A stretch of DNA of 64,000 bases from a candidate division WOR-3 bacterium (GTDB taxonomy: Bacteria > SDB-A). Of this stretch, positions 34,234 through 42,979 are shown in pieces. Under the pieces are notes generated by a model. The model ran no database searches, had not been told where the DNA came from, and saw nothing but the letters and a program-made list of their open reading frames with translations. Positions within the stretch are counted from its first letter, which is position 1. Every line of letters begins with the position of its first letter. A program made the position numbers and the translations under genes. The DNA lies in assembly GCA_016926475.1 (NCBI GenBank), contig JAFGON010000021.1:23351-87350 (forward strand), written 5' to 3'.

Positions 34234-35685
34234 TCAGCAAATTCTGTATACTTTAAACTCATACGGTTCCAAGTCAAAATACAGACCCGCGCTTTTTATC
34301 GCCTCCTTATCCCTTTCCCAAACTTTACCAGTGAAAACATCTTTGAAAACTATCGTGTTTTCAGAGGCTTGAATCCTGTCAACCCTCGCGTACCCGTTTT
34401 TATGGAACAGTGTGTTGTTCATTATTATGACCACATCTACTCCTTTGTTCGACCAATGGTACGAAAACACTCCTGAAAAATCAGGTTCTTCCGGTATATA
34501 AATGTCGAGCAGGCACCATTTTCCGAAGTGAAAAACATCATCGGAAAGAATTTCCAAAAGTTTTTCGAAAAAACCCATCAGGACAGGATTCGGTTCTTCT
34601 TCAGGCCATCTTTTGAACTGAATTGGCATCCTTTTTTTTCTGCCTTGAAACTGACCCTGGAAAAAAAGTCTCATGCCGGGTAAAAAGTACGTGAGAACCG
34701 CCGCGGTTAAAAGTTTGTCTTTTCCAAACACGAATAGTGATCTCTCCTCGTCGTGATTTTCAAGAAACCTTACGAGCTTTTCGTAATATACTTTCTCGGC
34801 GTGTAGATGACCGTAAACAGAAGAGTTTTCTCCGTATTTAAGCCTGTCATAAAGCGTTTTATCGTAAGTGTAGTCAAACCCCTGCTGTTGAAGATCCCAC
34901 TCCATCCCCCAGTAAACCTCGGCTATGAAAAGGAAATCATCTTTCTGTTTTTTGACGTCCCTTATAACCGATTTCCAAAATTCTTCAAGGCCGGAGACGT
35001 CTTTTCCCCAAGTTTTGGAAAAAACCGAGTTAGTGACCAGCATCGCCATGTCGCATCTTAAACCATCAGAAAATTTGGCGATATTTTCAACAACTTCTTT
35101 CATCTTTTCTCTTGTCAGTGTTTTGGAATAGTCAAGCTGAGCGGTGTCGTTCCATGGCGGAAAATTCGGATCTTTTCCCATAGCGAAAATTTTATCCCCT
35201 CTCACGAAAGCGGAATTGTTTTCAACCATATCTGAGTCTCCCTGCATGTAAATTTGGGGGAAATTTTCAATCCAGACACTGTCTCGTGAAGTATGATTCG
35301 GAACAAAATCCAGGATTATCTTTTTAGGCTCTAACCTTTTTTTGAATTCCGTAAATCCATCCAAGCTTCCAAATGTTTTATCTACGGAATAATCGCAAAC
35401 AGAATAAGCCGAAGCGTCGATGTCGATTTCGGGGTTGAAGTTCTCAAAAGTTTCTTTCCCCGCCGAGACAAGATTTTCGCAGTTCAGGGCTATCTCTCGC
35501 GCTTCCGAACTTCTTTTCCAAACGCCCATAAGCCAAAAAGCGTCAAAATTGCTGTCTCTCATTCTATTCAACTCTTCTTCGGGAAAATCGTCGAAATTTA
35601 TTGTTCTGCCGTGTTTTTTTGATATTTCTTCCAGCCATATTCTCGTGTGCAACTCGAGAATATCAGGGTATTTTCTCCATTTCAC
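34234..35685 (-). CDS. GH13-family alpha-amylase-type glycosidase/glucanotransferase
   Basis: A 483-aa protein without a signal peptide. The (beta/alpha)8 barrel motifs are in order: KIILDFVPNHTS (region I), GLRCDMAML with nucleophile Asp212 (region II), FIAEVYW with acid/base Glu256 (region III) and FLENHDEERS with Asp312 (region IV). The catalytic triad is complete, so it should act on alpha-1,4- or related glucosides; the subfamily (amylase, sucrose phosphorylase or trehalose synthase-like) cannot be fixed. A C-terminal beta domain ends the protein. The start is GTG whose GTGA overlaps the topA stop. A glycosidase coupled to topA is an odd pairing. Confidence 0.88.
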   Translation of the reverse strand: MKWRKYPDILELHTRIWLEEISKKHGRTINFDDFPEEELNRMRDSNFDAFWLMGVWKRSSEAREIALNCENLVSAGKETFENFNPEIDIDASAYSVCDYSVDKTFGSLDGFTEFKKRLEPKKIILDFVPNHTSRDSVWIENFPQIYMQGDSDMVENNSAFVRGDKIFAMGKDPNFPPWNDTAQLDYSKTLTREKMKEVVENIAKFSDGLRCDMAMLVTNSVFSKTWGKDVSGLEEFWKSVIRDVKKQKDDFLFIAEVYWGMEWDLQQQGFDYTYDKTLYDRLKYGENSSVYGHLHAEKVYYEKLVRFLENHDEERSLFVFGKDKLLTAAVLTYFLPGMRLFFQGQFQGRKKRMPIQFKRWPEEEPNPVLMGFFEKLLEILSDDVFHFGKWCLLDIYIPEEPDFSGVFSYHWSNKGVDVVIIMNNTLFHKNGYARVDRIQASENTIVFKDVFTGKVWERDKEAIKSAGLYFDLEPYEFKVYRIC

Positions 35686-37892
35686 TGGTCTTGCGATCCT
35701 TCCTCTTCAGATTTGACGACAGCTCCACATACAGGGCAAGTATAAACTGTGCCGTTCTTCGATTTTTTTTCAAGCATCGCCGGACTTGAACATTCCTGGC
35801 ATACTTTTTTTACCGGCTTTGTCCAATACACTGATTTACATTTATCGCAAATCCAGTAGGTTTTCCCCCTTGAACTTGTCTTTTCAATTATTTTACCATC
35901 GCATTCTTTTTGAGGACAGTCGACACCTATGTAATAAGGCATGGTTGTCGGACAATCCGGATAATTTTGGCATTTTAAGTACTTCCCGAATCTGCCGTTG
36001 ACCAACATCATTGCTCCGCCGCATTTTGGGCATTTCAAGTCTGTTTCAGCGTTAGACACGTCTTCTGAAAATATGTCTTTTTTTCCTTTGCATTTCGGAT
36101 AGTCAACACAGCCTAGAAAAGAGCCGTACCTGCTGCTTTTCAAAATCATCTGTTTTCCGCATAAAGGGCAGATCTTGTCCTCTTCGGGAATTTCGATAGG
36201 AATTTTTGAATTTTTCAGATGTTCCATTCTCGTTTGAAAAGGGGAATAAAACTCTTTGAGGACTTTTTCCTTTTTCGATTTTCCCTCTTCAATTTCATCG
36301 AGTCTTTCCTCCATTAATGCCGTAAATTTCTCGTCGAATATGTCGGGAAACGATTTTATTAAATATTTAAGAACTATGCTGCCGAGTTTAGTGGGAATCA
36401 GACTTCTGTTGTTTTTTTTAACATACCCGCGCTGGATCAGAATAGATATTATCGGTGCGTAAGTACTCGGTCTTCCGATGCCGAGAGAATCTAGTTCTTT
36501 TATGAGAGAGGCTTCCGTAAATCTCGACGGGGGCTGAGTGAAATGTTGCTCGGATCTTTCAGAAAGAACTTTCATCTCTTCGCCTTTTTTCAACTCCGGA
36601 AATTCCTTTAGGGCAGAAGCTTCTTCGCCGTTGAAATCGTAAAAATATTTGAATCCGTCAAAAACAGTCTCGGTTCTCGAAGATCTCAGTTCTAAATCCG
36701 TGCCGGCAAAAAACGTGACAGTGTAAGTTTTTTCCAAAGAATCCCTGCATTGTGAAGCTAAAAACCTTCTCCAGATCATGGTATACAAAAGCAGCATGTC
36801 TTTGTCTATCTTGCCCTTTAAACTCTCTGGAGTTATTGAGACGAAAGTCGGCCTAACAGCTTCATGCGCGCTCTGGACGTTTTTTTTGGTGTCGGAATAC
36901 TTGTTGGGCTTATCAGGCACAAGTCTTTTCAATCCCTGCTCTTTTAGATAATCCCTTGCCTGAGAGACGGATTCCGAAGACACCCTCACCGAGTCTGTCC
37001 TCATATAGGTAATCAAACCTATGGTCTCGTCTTCAATGTCGACTCCTTCAAAAAGCCGCTGTGCTTTCATCATTGTCTTGTTCGCGCTGAATCCTAATCT
37101 GGTCGCGGCATCTTGCTGCATCGTGCTTGTGGTATAGGGGGGTTTGGGCTTTTTTTTCTTTTCAACGCTGAATATGTCTTTGACCTTTACTGGGTTGTTT
37201 TTGACCTCTTTTACCATTCTGGATGCCTGTTCTTCGGTTTCTATCTTGATTTTTTTATCGCCTTTTTTTACAAGAGCAGCTTCTATTCGCGCGCTTTCTT
37301 TTCCCAGTTCAAACAAGACGTCCCAGTATTCCTGCGAAACGAATTTGTCTCTTTCGTCTTCTCTTTTGCATATCAGCTTCAAGGCGACGGTCTGCACCCT
37401 TCCCGCTGAAAGACCGCTTTTTATGGCTCTCCACAGAATAGGGCTGACTTGATAACCCACCAACCTGTCGAGTATTCTTCTCGCGTTCTGCGAGTCTACT
37501 TTAAGAGAGTCAATTTTACCCGGTTTTTTTATTGATTCTTCTATTGCCTTAGGAGTTATCTCGAAAAACAACAGTCTTTTTACGGTTTTTTCCTGAGGCA
37601 GTTCTTCCTTGATGTGCTGTGCGATTGCTTCGCCTTCTCTGTCGGGGTCGGTGGCTATGTATATAGTGACGGCTTTTTTCGCGGATTCTTTTATTTTATT
37701 TATCTGTTTCATCTTCGACTTGTTCAAAAGATACGTCGTCTTGAAGTTATCGGCGATGTCGACCCCCAACCTAGAAACCGGCATGTCCTTTATGTGTCCG
37801 TAAGTGGATAAAACGGAAAAATCCTTACCCACAATTTTCGTTATTGTCTTCGCCTTTGTCGGCGATTCAACTATCAATAAATTTTTAGCCAC
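35682..37892 (-). CDS. topA: DNA topoisomerase I
   Basis: A 736-aa type IA topoisomerase that relaxes negative supercoils. The TOPRIM domain opens the protein (LLIVESPTKAKTITKIVG, then ATDPDREGEAIAQHI), and the catalytic tyrosine is in ITYMRTDSVRVS (Tyr296). Three clear topoisomerase zinc-ribbon repeats follow from about residue 585 (CPLCGKQMILKSSRYGSFLG, CPKCGGAMMLVNGRFGKYLK, CPQKECDGKIIEK), with a fourth four-cysteine segment (CQECSSPAMLEKK) at the end. The start is GTG with AAGGAT upstream. It lies 1 base after the Smg-like gene and overlaps the GH13 gene. Confidence 0.96.
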   Translation of the reverse strand: MAKNLLIVESPTKAKTITKIVGKDFSVLSTYGHIKDMPVSRLGVDIADNFKTTYLLNKSKMKQINKIKESAKKAVTIYIATDPDREGEAIAQHIKEELPQEKTVKRLLFFEITPKAIEESIKKPGKIDSLKVDSQNARRILDRLVGYQVSPILWRAIKSGLSAGRVQTVALKLICKREDERDKFVSQEYWDVLFELGKESARIEAALVKKGDKKIKIETEEQASRMVKEVKNNPVKVKDIFSVEKKKKPKPPYTTSTMQQDAATRLGFSANKTMMKAQRLFEGVDIEDETIGLITYMRTDSVRVSSESVSQARDYLKEQGLKRLVPDKPNKYSDTKKNVQSAHEAVRPTFVSITPESLKGKIDKDMLLLYTMIWRRFLASQCRDSLEKTYTVTFFAGTDLELRSSRTETVFDGFKYFYDFNGEEASALKEFPELKKGEEMKVLSERSEQHFTQPPSRFTEASLIKELDSLGIGRPSTYAPIISILIQRGYVKKNNRSLIPTKLGSIVLKYLIKSFPDIFDEKFTALMEERLDEIEEGKSKKEKVLKEFYSPFQTRMEHLKNSKIPIEIPEEDKICPLCGKQMILKSSRYGSFLGCVDYPKCKGKKDIFSEDVSNAETDLKCPKCGGAMMLVNGRFGKYLKCQNYPDCPTTMPYYIGVDCPQKECDGKIIEKTSSRGKTYWICDKCKSVYWTKPVKKVCQECSSPAMLEKKSKNGTVYTCPVCGAVVKSEEEGSQDQ

Positions 37893-37893
37893 T

Positions 37894-38274
37894 TTAATCC
37901 TTGTTTATTAGAAATCCGTTCAAAATTATCTCAACAGCTTTTTCGCTCATTTTTTCCTCTCTCCTGTTTTCAACCATATCGATGAAGGAGTCGACGTCCC
38001 TTTCATCGAGCATCCCGCTGTCCCATACCTGAAGAAAATGCATCATTCCTCCGTCCGTGAGGTTGTCCATCAGTAAAAGGAGTCTATCATCGCTGATCGA
38101 TTCGCCCTTTACGCTATGGTAAAAGCGAGGTATCAAACTGAAAACATCCTGTTCGAGTTCTTCTTGTGATATTCCGACCACATCAAGATAGGACATTATC
38201 TCGCCGATATTTTCACCTTTGAGGTTTTTTCTCAAAAAATCAACTAAAATTTTCGTTTTGAGTTTTTTGTCCAT
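37894..38274 (-). CDS. Smg/DUF494-like small protein (tentative)
   Basis: A 126-aa acidic, helical protein. The C-terminal half (FLQVWDSGMLDERDVDSFID, then MSEKAVEIILNGFLIN) follows the pattern of the Smg/DUF494 family, whose genes usually lie next to topA and dprA, and topA is directly downstream here by 1 base. Similarity elsewhere is weak, so the call leans on context. No enzymatic motif is seen. The ATG follows GGAGGCAATTTAAA. It is the first gene of the unit whose promoter candidate is at 38338-38366. Confidence 0.5.
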   Translation of the reverse strand: MDKKLKTKILVDFLRKNLKGENIGEIMSYLDVVGISQEELEQDVFSLIPRFYHSVKGESISDDRLLLLMDNLTDGGMMHFLQVWDSGMLDERDVDSFIDMVENRREEKMSEKAVEIILNGFLINKD

Positions 38275-38337
38275 TTTAAATTGCCTCCTTTTGATCCAGC
38301 AACAGAGGGCGTTTGATAATCCGCATGATCTGACCTA

Positions 38338-38366
38338 AATATATTCAAATCAATTGATGACTGCAA
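38338..38366 (-). promoter_or_regulatory. candidate promoter of the Smg-topA unit
   Basis: On the minus strand, TTGCAG (38366-38361, 3 of 6) and TATATT (38343-38338, 5 of 6) are separated by 17 bases. The leader would be about 57 bases, ending in GGAGG. The facing plus-strand gene shares this 183-bp gap, but I could not find a convincing promoter for it. Confidence 0.4.
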
Positions 38367-38457
38367 ATACGTTATGCTTTATATTTACACAATCATAATT
38401 TAAAATGAAGGTTTATAGAACTTTCTTCATAAAATCAAGGGAAAAAAGGAGGTAACG

Positions 38458-39372
38458 ATGACTTTTCTTTCGTTTCTTTTTCTCATCTTCGCGATTTCAG
38501 GAGGCATTGCTCTTATCTCGATGAAAAAAAAAGGCCTTGGCATTTTGGTTTTAATTTCCCTGCTTATGCTTTCGTTTTTTGCCCAGACACTCACTGTGAT
38601 AGACGCGGGAGAAATTGGCCTTCAGGTTCTTTTTGGAAAAGTTCTTCCGAATCCTATGATGCAGGGACTTCATGTAAAAAACCCTCTGGCAAAAATAGTC
38701 ACTTATTCTATAAGGCTGCAGGAATACACCATGAGCATTGCTCCGGGAGAAGGAGCAAGATACAACCCGGACCCCATAACTGCGAGAACGCTCGACAACT
38801 CTGAGATCACGGTCGACATAACAATCTGGTGGTCTGTCAATCCCGATTCCGCTGCAAAAATATATTCCGCGGTAGCCACGAATACCGACCAGCTGAGGGA
38901 TCTTTTGGTCAGACCAGCATCAAGGGCTGTCCTTAGGGACGTCATAAGCAAATACAAACTTGACGACTGTTTTAAAAAAAGAGACGACATCCGGGTCCGA
39001 CTCCTCGAGGAATTATCCCTGTATATGAATCCCAAAGGGGTCAAAGTCGACAACGTCCTTTTGAGAAACATCACTCCTCCCGCGAGTGTCGATTTGGCTA
39101 TACAGGAAAAGTTGGCCGCAGAACAACAACTCCAGAAAAGAGAATACGAAATCGCAATAGCAAGGCAAGACTCTGTGAAGAGGGTAGTCGAAGCAGGAGG
39201 GATAGCTTCGGCCCAGTTTATAATTTCTTCAAACTTGACCGAAAAATACCTCCAGTGGAACGCTATAGAGGCAATTAAAACGCTGAGTGAGAAGGGGAAT
39301 TCGGTTTTTTACGTAATACCCACAAGTTCTTCTTCATCCGGCATCCCCTTGATTTTGAACACGCCACAGTAA
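38458..39372 (+). CDS. SPFH/prohibitin-like membrane protein
   Basis: 304 aa. Two N-terminal hydrophobic helices (FLSFLFLIFAISGGIALIS, LGILVLISLLMLSFFAQTL) are followed by a Band-7/SPFH domain (VIDAGEIGLQVLFGKVLP, NSEITVDITIWWSVNPDSA) and a helical region with alternating charge (EKLAAEQQLQKREYEIAIAR), then a hydrophobic tail. This is the layout of prohibitin/HflC-type scaffold proteins that oligomerise at membranes and often bind FtsH or other proteases. No NfeD or FtsH partner is nearby. The ATG has a strong GGAGGTAACG site; hutH follows after 10 bases. Confidence 0.88.
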   Translation: MTFLSFLFLIFAISGGIALISMKKKGLGILVLISLLMLSFFAQTLTVIDAGEIGLQVLFGKVLPNPMMQGLHVKNPLAKIVTYSIRLQEYTMSIAPGEGARYNPDPITARTLDNSEITVDITIWWSVNPDSAAKIYSAVATNTDQLRDLLVRPASRAVLRDVISKYKLDDCFKKRDDIRVRLLEELSLYMNPKGVKVDNVLLRNITPPASVDLAIQEKLAAEQQLQKREYEIAIARQDSVKRVVEAGGIASAQFIISSNLTEKYLQWNAIEAIKTLSEKGNSVFYVIPTSSSSSGIPLILNTPQ

Positions 39373-39382
39373 GGAGATAAAA

Positions 39383-40909
39383 TTGCATCACGAACTCAAC
39401 GGAAAAAACTTGACGGTAGAGACGGTTGTCGACGTCGCTCGAAAAAAAGGAACCATATCTCTCAACCCTGACAGCCTCGACAAAATAACCAAATGCAGGA
39501 AAATGCTCGAAGAAAAAATTTCATCCGGCGAAATAATGTATGGAATAAACACGGGAATAGGAGAATTTTCTGAAATCGTATTGGACGAAAGTCAGATAAA
39601 AGAATTCCAGAAGTACCTGATATACAACCATTCAGCCGGAATAGGCGAACCTATGCCAGAAGAATGGGTCAGGGGGGCCATGCTCGGAAGGATAAACGTT
39701 CATTGCAATGGGAATTCAGCCTGCAGACCCGAAATCACCAAGACAATTGTCGAGATGATCAACAAAGAAGTCACTCCGCAAGTATGCAAGAAGGGATCAG
39801 TAGGAGCATGCGGAGACCTCGCTCCAATGTCACAGATTGCCCTGCTTTTGATGGGTGAAGGAAAAGCGTATCACAGAGGTGAGCTCTTGAACGGGAAAAC
39901 GGCTATGGAAAGAGCCGGAATAACAATCCCCGGTTTGCAGGCAAGAGACGGCTTGGCGATGATAAACGGCTCGAATTTCATAACCGCTATGAGTGCTCTT
40001 TTCATACAAGACGCGGAAAATTTTCTTAAACAGGCTGAAATTGCCGCAGCGATGTCTCTCGAAGCCCTGAAAGCAAACCCGTCGCCCTACGACGAAAGGA
40101 TTCACAAAGCCAGAGGTTTCAAAGGATCCATAAAAAGCGCTAAATCACTGAGAAGAATTATGTCCGGTGGAGACGTTTTTGAAAAGAGAATAAAAAGCAA
40201 AGTTCAAGACGCCTACTCAATGCGGTCCACTCCACAGGTCATCGGAGCGGCTCATGACGCCTTGGCGTACGCGAAAAGCCAGGTCGAGATTGAGCTAAAT
40301 GGAGTCGGGGACAACCCTCTTTTTTTTCCTGAAGAAAACCTGCAATTGTCTGGAGCGAATTTTCAAGGCACCCCCGTATCGGTTCCAATGGAACTCGCTG
40401 GTTCTGTTCTGACAATGGTCTGCGTCTTGTCCGAAAGGAGGATGAACAGGCTGAACAATCCGGCTTTGAGCGTAGGCCTGCCGGCTTTTTTGACAAAAGG
40501 AGCGGGTATGTTTTCAGGGCTCATGCTGAGCCAGTACACCGCGGACTCACTTATAGTCGAACAAAAAATTCTCTCAACCCCAGCAAGCATTCAATCCATT
40601 CCAGCAGCAGCCGACCAGGAAGATTTTGTGTCGATGGGCATGAACACGGCTTTGAAAAATTTCCAGATTCTCGACAACGCTTGGGGGATACTGGGTATAG
40701 AATTCATGGCGGCTGCACAAGCCCTTGACTTCAGGGAATACAAACTCGGCAGAGGCACCGAAGCGGCAAAAAAAACAATACGCAGACACGTCGATTTTCT
40801 CGACGTAGACCGGCCGCTTTTCGACGATCACAATAAAATGAAGGAACTTGTCAAGTCTTGCGAGATACTTAAAGAAGTAGAAAAGGAAATCGGCAGTATG
40901 TCTGAATGA
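39383..40909 (+). CDS. hutH: histidine ammonia-lyase family enzyme with Cys at the MIO site
   Basis: A 508-aa aromatic amino-acid lyase, normally deaminating histidine to urocanate. The motifs YGINTGIGEFSE, the active-site loop GSVGACGDLAPMSQ, and GDNPLFFPEENL/SLSV-region helices are all present. The prosthetic group arises from Ala-Ser-Gly in known enzymes; here codon 143 is TGC, giving Ala142-Cys143-Gly144, at exactly the residue number used for Pseudomonas HutH. Also unusual is RDGLAMINGSNF, where KEGLALINGT is common. The start is TTG with an AAGGAG site. No other histidine-degradation gene (hutU, hutI, hutF) is in the window, so a different aromatic substrate is possible. Confidence 0.85.
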   Translation: MHHELNGKNLTVETVVDVARKKGTISLNPDSLDKITKCRKMLEEKISSGEIMYGINTGIGEFSEIVLDESQIKEFQKYLIYNHSAGIGEPMPEEWVRGAMLGRINVHCNGNSACRPEITKTIVEMINKEVTPQVCKKGSVGACGDLAPMSQIALLLMGEGKAYHRGELLNGKTAMERAGITIPGLQARDGLAMINGSNFITAMSALFIQDAENFLKQAEIAAAMSLEALKANPSPYDERIHKARGFKGSIKSAKSLRRIMSGGDVFEKRIKSKVQDAYSMRSTPQVIGAAHDALAYAKSQVEIELNGVGDNPLFFPEENLQLSGANFQGTPVSVPMELAGSVLTMVCVLSERRMNRLNNPALSVGLPAFLTKGAGMFSGLMLSQYTADSLIVEQKILSTPASIQSIPAAADQEDFVSMGMNTALKNFQILDNAWGILGIEFMAAAQALDFREYKLGRGTEAAKKTIRRHVDFLDVDRPLFDDHNKMKELVKSCEILKEVEKEIGSMSE

Positions 40910-40921
40910 GAAACTCTGCTG

Positions 40922-41527
40922 TCAAAGGGAAAAAATGTATTTTTTTTCTCTGTACAGCTTCGTCTCTTCGCCGTGCCCTGGAAGCACTTTAAAGTTTGAT
41001 TTCAGGTCGAATAACGATCTAAGCGATTTTTTTATTTTGTTGAAGTCTCCACAAGGCAGGTCACATCTTCCTATTCCTCCCCTAAAAAGAGTGTCTCCGG
41101 AAAAAAGCGTGTCCCCTGCCGTCAACGAGATCGATCCCTCGGTGTGCCCTGGAGTGTGTAAAACCCTGAATTCGGAGGTTCCGAGAATTATTTTATCGTC
41201 TTTGTTTAAAATGACATCAGGATAAATCTCCTGAATTTTCATACCGAAAAGAAATGATCCGTTTATCATTGGGTCGTTTAGGTTTTGGGCGTCTTTTTCG
41301 TGAATAGCGATTCTCGCTTCAGGAAACAGCCTTTTCAACTCCGGAACCGCCGCGATATGATCGTAGTGATTGTGGGTTAGGATGATGTATTTGCATACGT
41401 AGTCTTCTCTGAAACCGAGCATCTCCTCTGAATACCCCCCTGGATCAATCACGGCGAGTTCTCTGTGATCTTCCACAAAATAGCAATTTGTCTGGATTTC
41501 ACCTACGATAAAACGCTTTGTATTCAT
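40922..41527 (-). CDS. metallo-beta-lactamase-fold hydrolase (glyoxalase II-like)
   Basis: A 201-aa cytoplasmic protein. Zinc-binding motifs are intact: THNHYDHIAAVPEL (HxHxDH), HTPGHTEGS, FSGDTLFRGGIGRCDLP and PGHGEET. The GRCD(L/F)P segment is typical of YcbL/glyoxalase-II-like hydrolases that cleave thioesters such as S-lactoylglutathione or related adducts; the natural substrate is not known. The ATG is preceded by AAAGG. The gene converges with hutH (12-base gap) and diverges from cmk. Confidence 0.88.
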   Translation of the reverse strand: MNTKRFIVGEIQTNCYFVEDHRELAVIDPGGYSEEMLGFREDYVCKYIILTHNHYDHIAAVPELKRLFPEARIAIHEKDAQNLNDPMINGSFLFGMKIQEIYPDVILNKDDKIILGTSEFRVLHTPGHTEGSISLTAGDTLFSGDTLFRGGIGRCDLPCGDFNKIKKSLRSLFDLKSNFKVLPGHGEETKLYREKKYIFSL

Positions 41528-41547
41528 ATCCGATTACCTTTGTCTGA

Positions 41548-41575
41548 ATTCTACCATCTCAATTTTATAAAGCAA
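41548..41575 (-). promoter_or_regulatory. candidate promoter of the metallo-hydrolase gene
   Basis: On the minus strand, TTGCTT (41575-41570, 3 of 6) and TAGAAT (41553-41548, 5 of 6) are 16 bases apart. Transcription would start near 41541, about 14 bases before the ATG at 41527. It shares the 193-bp divergent gap with the cmk promoter. Confidence 0.4.
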
Positions 41576-41682
41576 AGCCGGCCTTCGAAATCCATTCTAT
41601 TCCATGTATTCGTATCTAAGTCATTTGCTTGGATGTTTATTACACCATCTGGGAAACGTCAGCTTTTTGGATAAAACAGCAA

Positions 41683-41711
41683 TTGACAAAGCCGGTTTCA
41701 ATAAATAAACT
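41683..41711 (+). promoter_or_regulatory. promoter of the cmk-to-murU gene run
   Basis: A perfect -35 TTGACA (41683-41688) is followed after 17 bases by TAAACT (41706-41711, 4 of 6). Transcription would start near 41718, only about three bases before the cmk ATG at 41721, and no ribosome site is seen, so the first message may be leaderless or nearly so. Confidence 0.5.
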
Positions 41712-41716
41712 GGCTT
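41689..41716. repeat. inverted repeat overlapping the cmk promoter
   Basis: The arms AAGCCGGTTT (41689-41698) and AAACTGGCTT (41707-41716) are complementary at 9 of 10 positions (the exception can pair as G-U in RNA), with an 8-base AT-rich loop. The repeat fills the spacer and covers the -10 element, so it reads more like an operator than a terminator. A related 9-mer, caaagccgg, occurs about 115 bases upstream. Confidence 0.45.
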
Positions 41717-41720
41717 AGAA

Positions 41721-42365
41721 ATGATTGTTGTGACAATAGACGGACCCTCTGCGGCGGGGAAAAGCACCGTCGCGAAAATAGTTGCCCGGGAATTGGCTTA
41801 TATGTATCTTGACACCGGCGCCATGTACAGAGCGGCCACTCTCTACTTCATCGAAAACAGAATTGACATAGAAGACAGAATTTCGGTGGTCTCCGCGCTC
41901 GATTCGGTCGAAATCGAATACGGGGAAAGGGGTGTTATTCTCAATGGATCGAATGTCGAATCGAAAATCAGAAACCCCGAAGTGACCAAAACTGTGAGCC
42001 CAATAAGCGCTATTAGGGAAGTCAGAGAAAAACTCGTCGAAATTCAAAGAGGCGTAAAACACCCAATGGGCTTGGTCTGCGAAGGAAGAGACATGGGCTC
42101 CGTCGTGTTCCCAGGGGCTCAGTATAAATTTTTCCTTACTGCATCTCTCTACGAACGAGCGAAAAGAAGAAGAAAAGATCTCGAAAAAATAGGTGTTCAA
42201 ATGAAAGACGAAGAGGTGGGTATAGATTTGTCTTTGAGAGATAAATACGATTCCGAAAGGGAAATATCCCCTATGGTCATCCCTCAAGGCGCTCATGTCA
42301 TTGACACTACAGATATGACAATAAGCCAAGTGGTAGAAAAAATTTTGCTTGAAATAGAAAAATGA
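41721..42365 (+). CDS. cmk: cytidylate kinase
   Basis: 214 aa. It phosphorylates CMP and dCMP to the diphosphates. The P-loop IDGPSAAGKSTVAKIVA begins at residue 5, followed by YLDTGAMYRAATLYF and the CMP-site CEGRDMGSVVFPGA, with lid arginines in RAKRRRKDLEKIG. The length is normal. The ATG lies right at the promoter and has no ribosome site. It is the first gene of an 18-gene run and overlaps plsC by 4 bases (ATGA); a cmk-plsC-ispH-rpsA order is common in anaerobic bacteria. Confidence 0.95.
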   Translation: MIVVTIDGPSAAGKSTVAKIVARELAYMYLDTGAMYRAATLYFIENRIDIEDRISVVSALDSVEIEYGERGVILNGSNVESKIRNPEVTKTVSPISAIREVREKLVEIQRGVKHPMGLVCEGRDMGSVVFPGAQYKFFLTASLYERAKRRRKDLEKIGVQMKDEEVGIDLSLRDKYDSEREISPMVIPQGAHVIDTTDMTISQVVEKILLEIEK

Positions 42366-42979
42366 TCCCCAAACATTCTCTTTTCTGGTCTTTTTCTCAT
42401 CTGCTTGCCTACCCCCTGTTCAAAAATATTCTCGGACTCAGATCTATAGAAGGCAAAAAAAACCTTCCCCTTGACGAAAATTTCATTCTCGCGCCGAACC
42501 ATTTAAACAACTTCGATCCCCCTGCGGCGGCATTCAGCGTATATCCGCACGAATGTTATTTTCTCGCCAAAAAAGAGCTATTTGAAGTTCACCCTGTTTA
42601 CAGTTTTATCCTCAAAACATACAACGCGATCAAGATTGACAGAACAGGTAAAGATATATCCGCTATGAAAAAAGCCCTGAAGGTTCTTCACAAGGGGCAT
42701 ATTCTAATCGTTTTTCCGGAAGGAACAAGAAAAGCCCGACACAATTTCGAAGACATAAAAACCGGAGCGGCTTTTCTCTCGGCAAAAACAAGAAAACTTC
42801 TCATCCCCTGCTTCATAAGTTATACAAACCCAGGCATCGGCGATTTACTCAGAGGGAAAATGGAAACAGTGATAAAATTCGGCAGACCAATATCTCCGAC
42901 AAAAGACGGAAAGACAAAGTCAACGGAGGTTTTGGCTGAACTCTGGAAAATGGAAATGAAAAGGTTATGCGGGTCATAG
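42362..42979 (+). CDS. plsC: 1-acyl-sn-glycerol-3-phosphate acyltransferase
   Basis: A 205-aa membrane-associated enzyme that adds the second acyl chain to form phosphatidic acid. The acyltransferase motifs are NHLNNFDPPA (HX4D), KKELFEVHPVY and VFPEGTRKARHNF (EGTR), spaced as in PlsC. An N-terminal hydrophobic stretch (FWSFSHLLAYPLFKNILG) may dip into the membrane. It overlaps cmk (ATGA) and ispH (13 bases). Confidence 0.92.
   Translation: MIPKHSLFWSFSHLLAYPLFKNILGLRSIEGKKNLPLDENFILAPNHLNNFDPPAAAFSVYPHECYFLAKKELFEVHPVYSFILKTYNAIKIDRTGKDISAMKKALKVLHKGHILIVFPEGTRKARHNFEDIKTGAAFLSAKTRKLLIPCFISYTNPGIGDLLRGKMETVIKFGRPISPTKDGKTKSTEVLAELWKMEMKRLCGS

Noticed and set aside
41715-42329. 204-codon minus-strand open frame
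   Set aside because: It lies entirely opposite cmk, which has a full set of kinase motifs; the antisense translation is His/Phe/Arg-rich noise.
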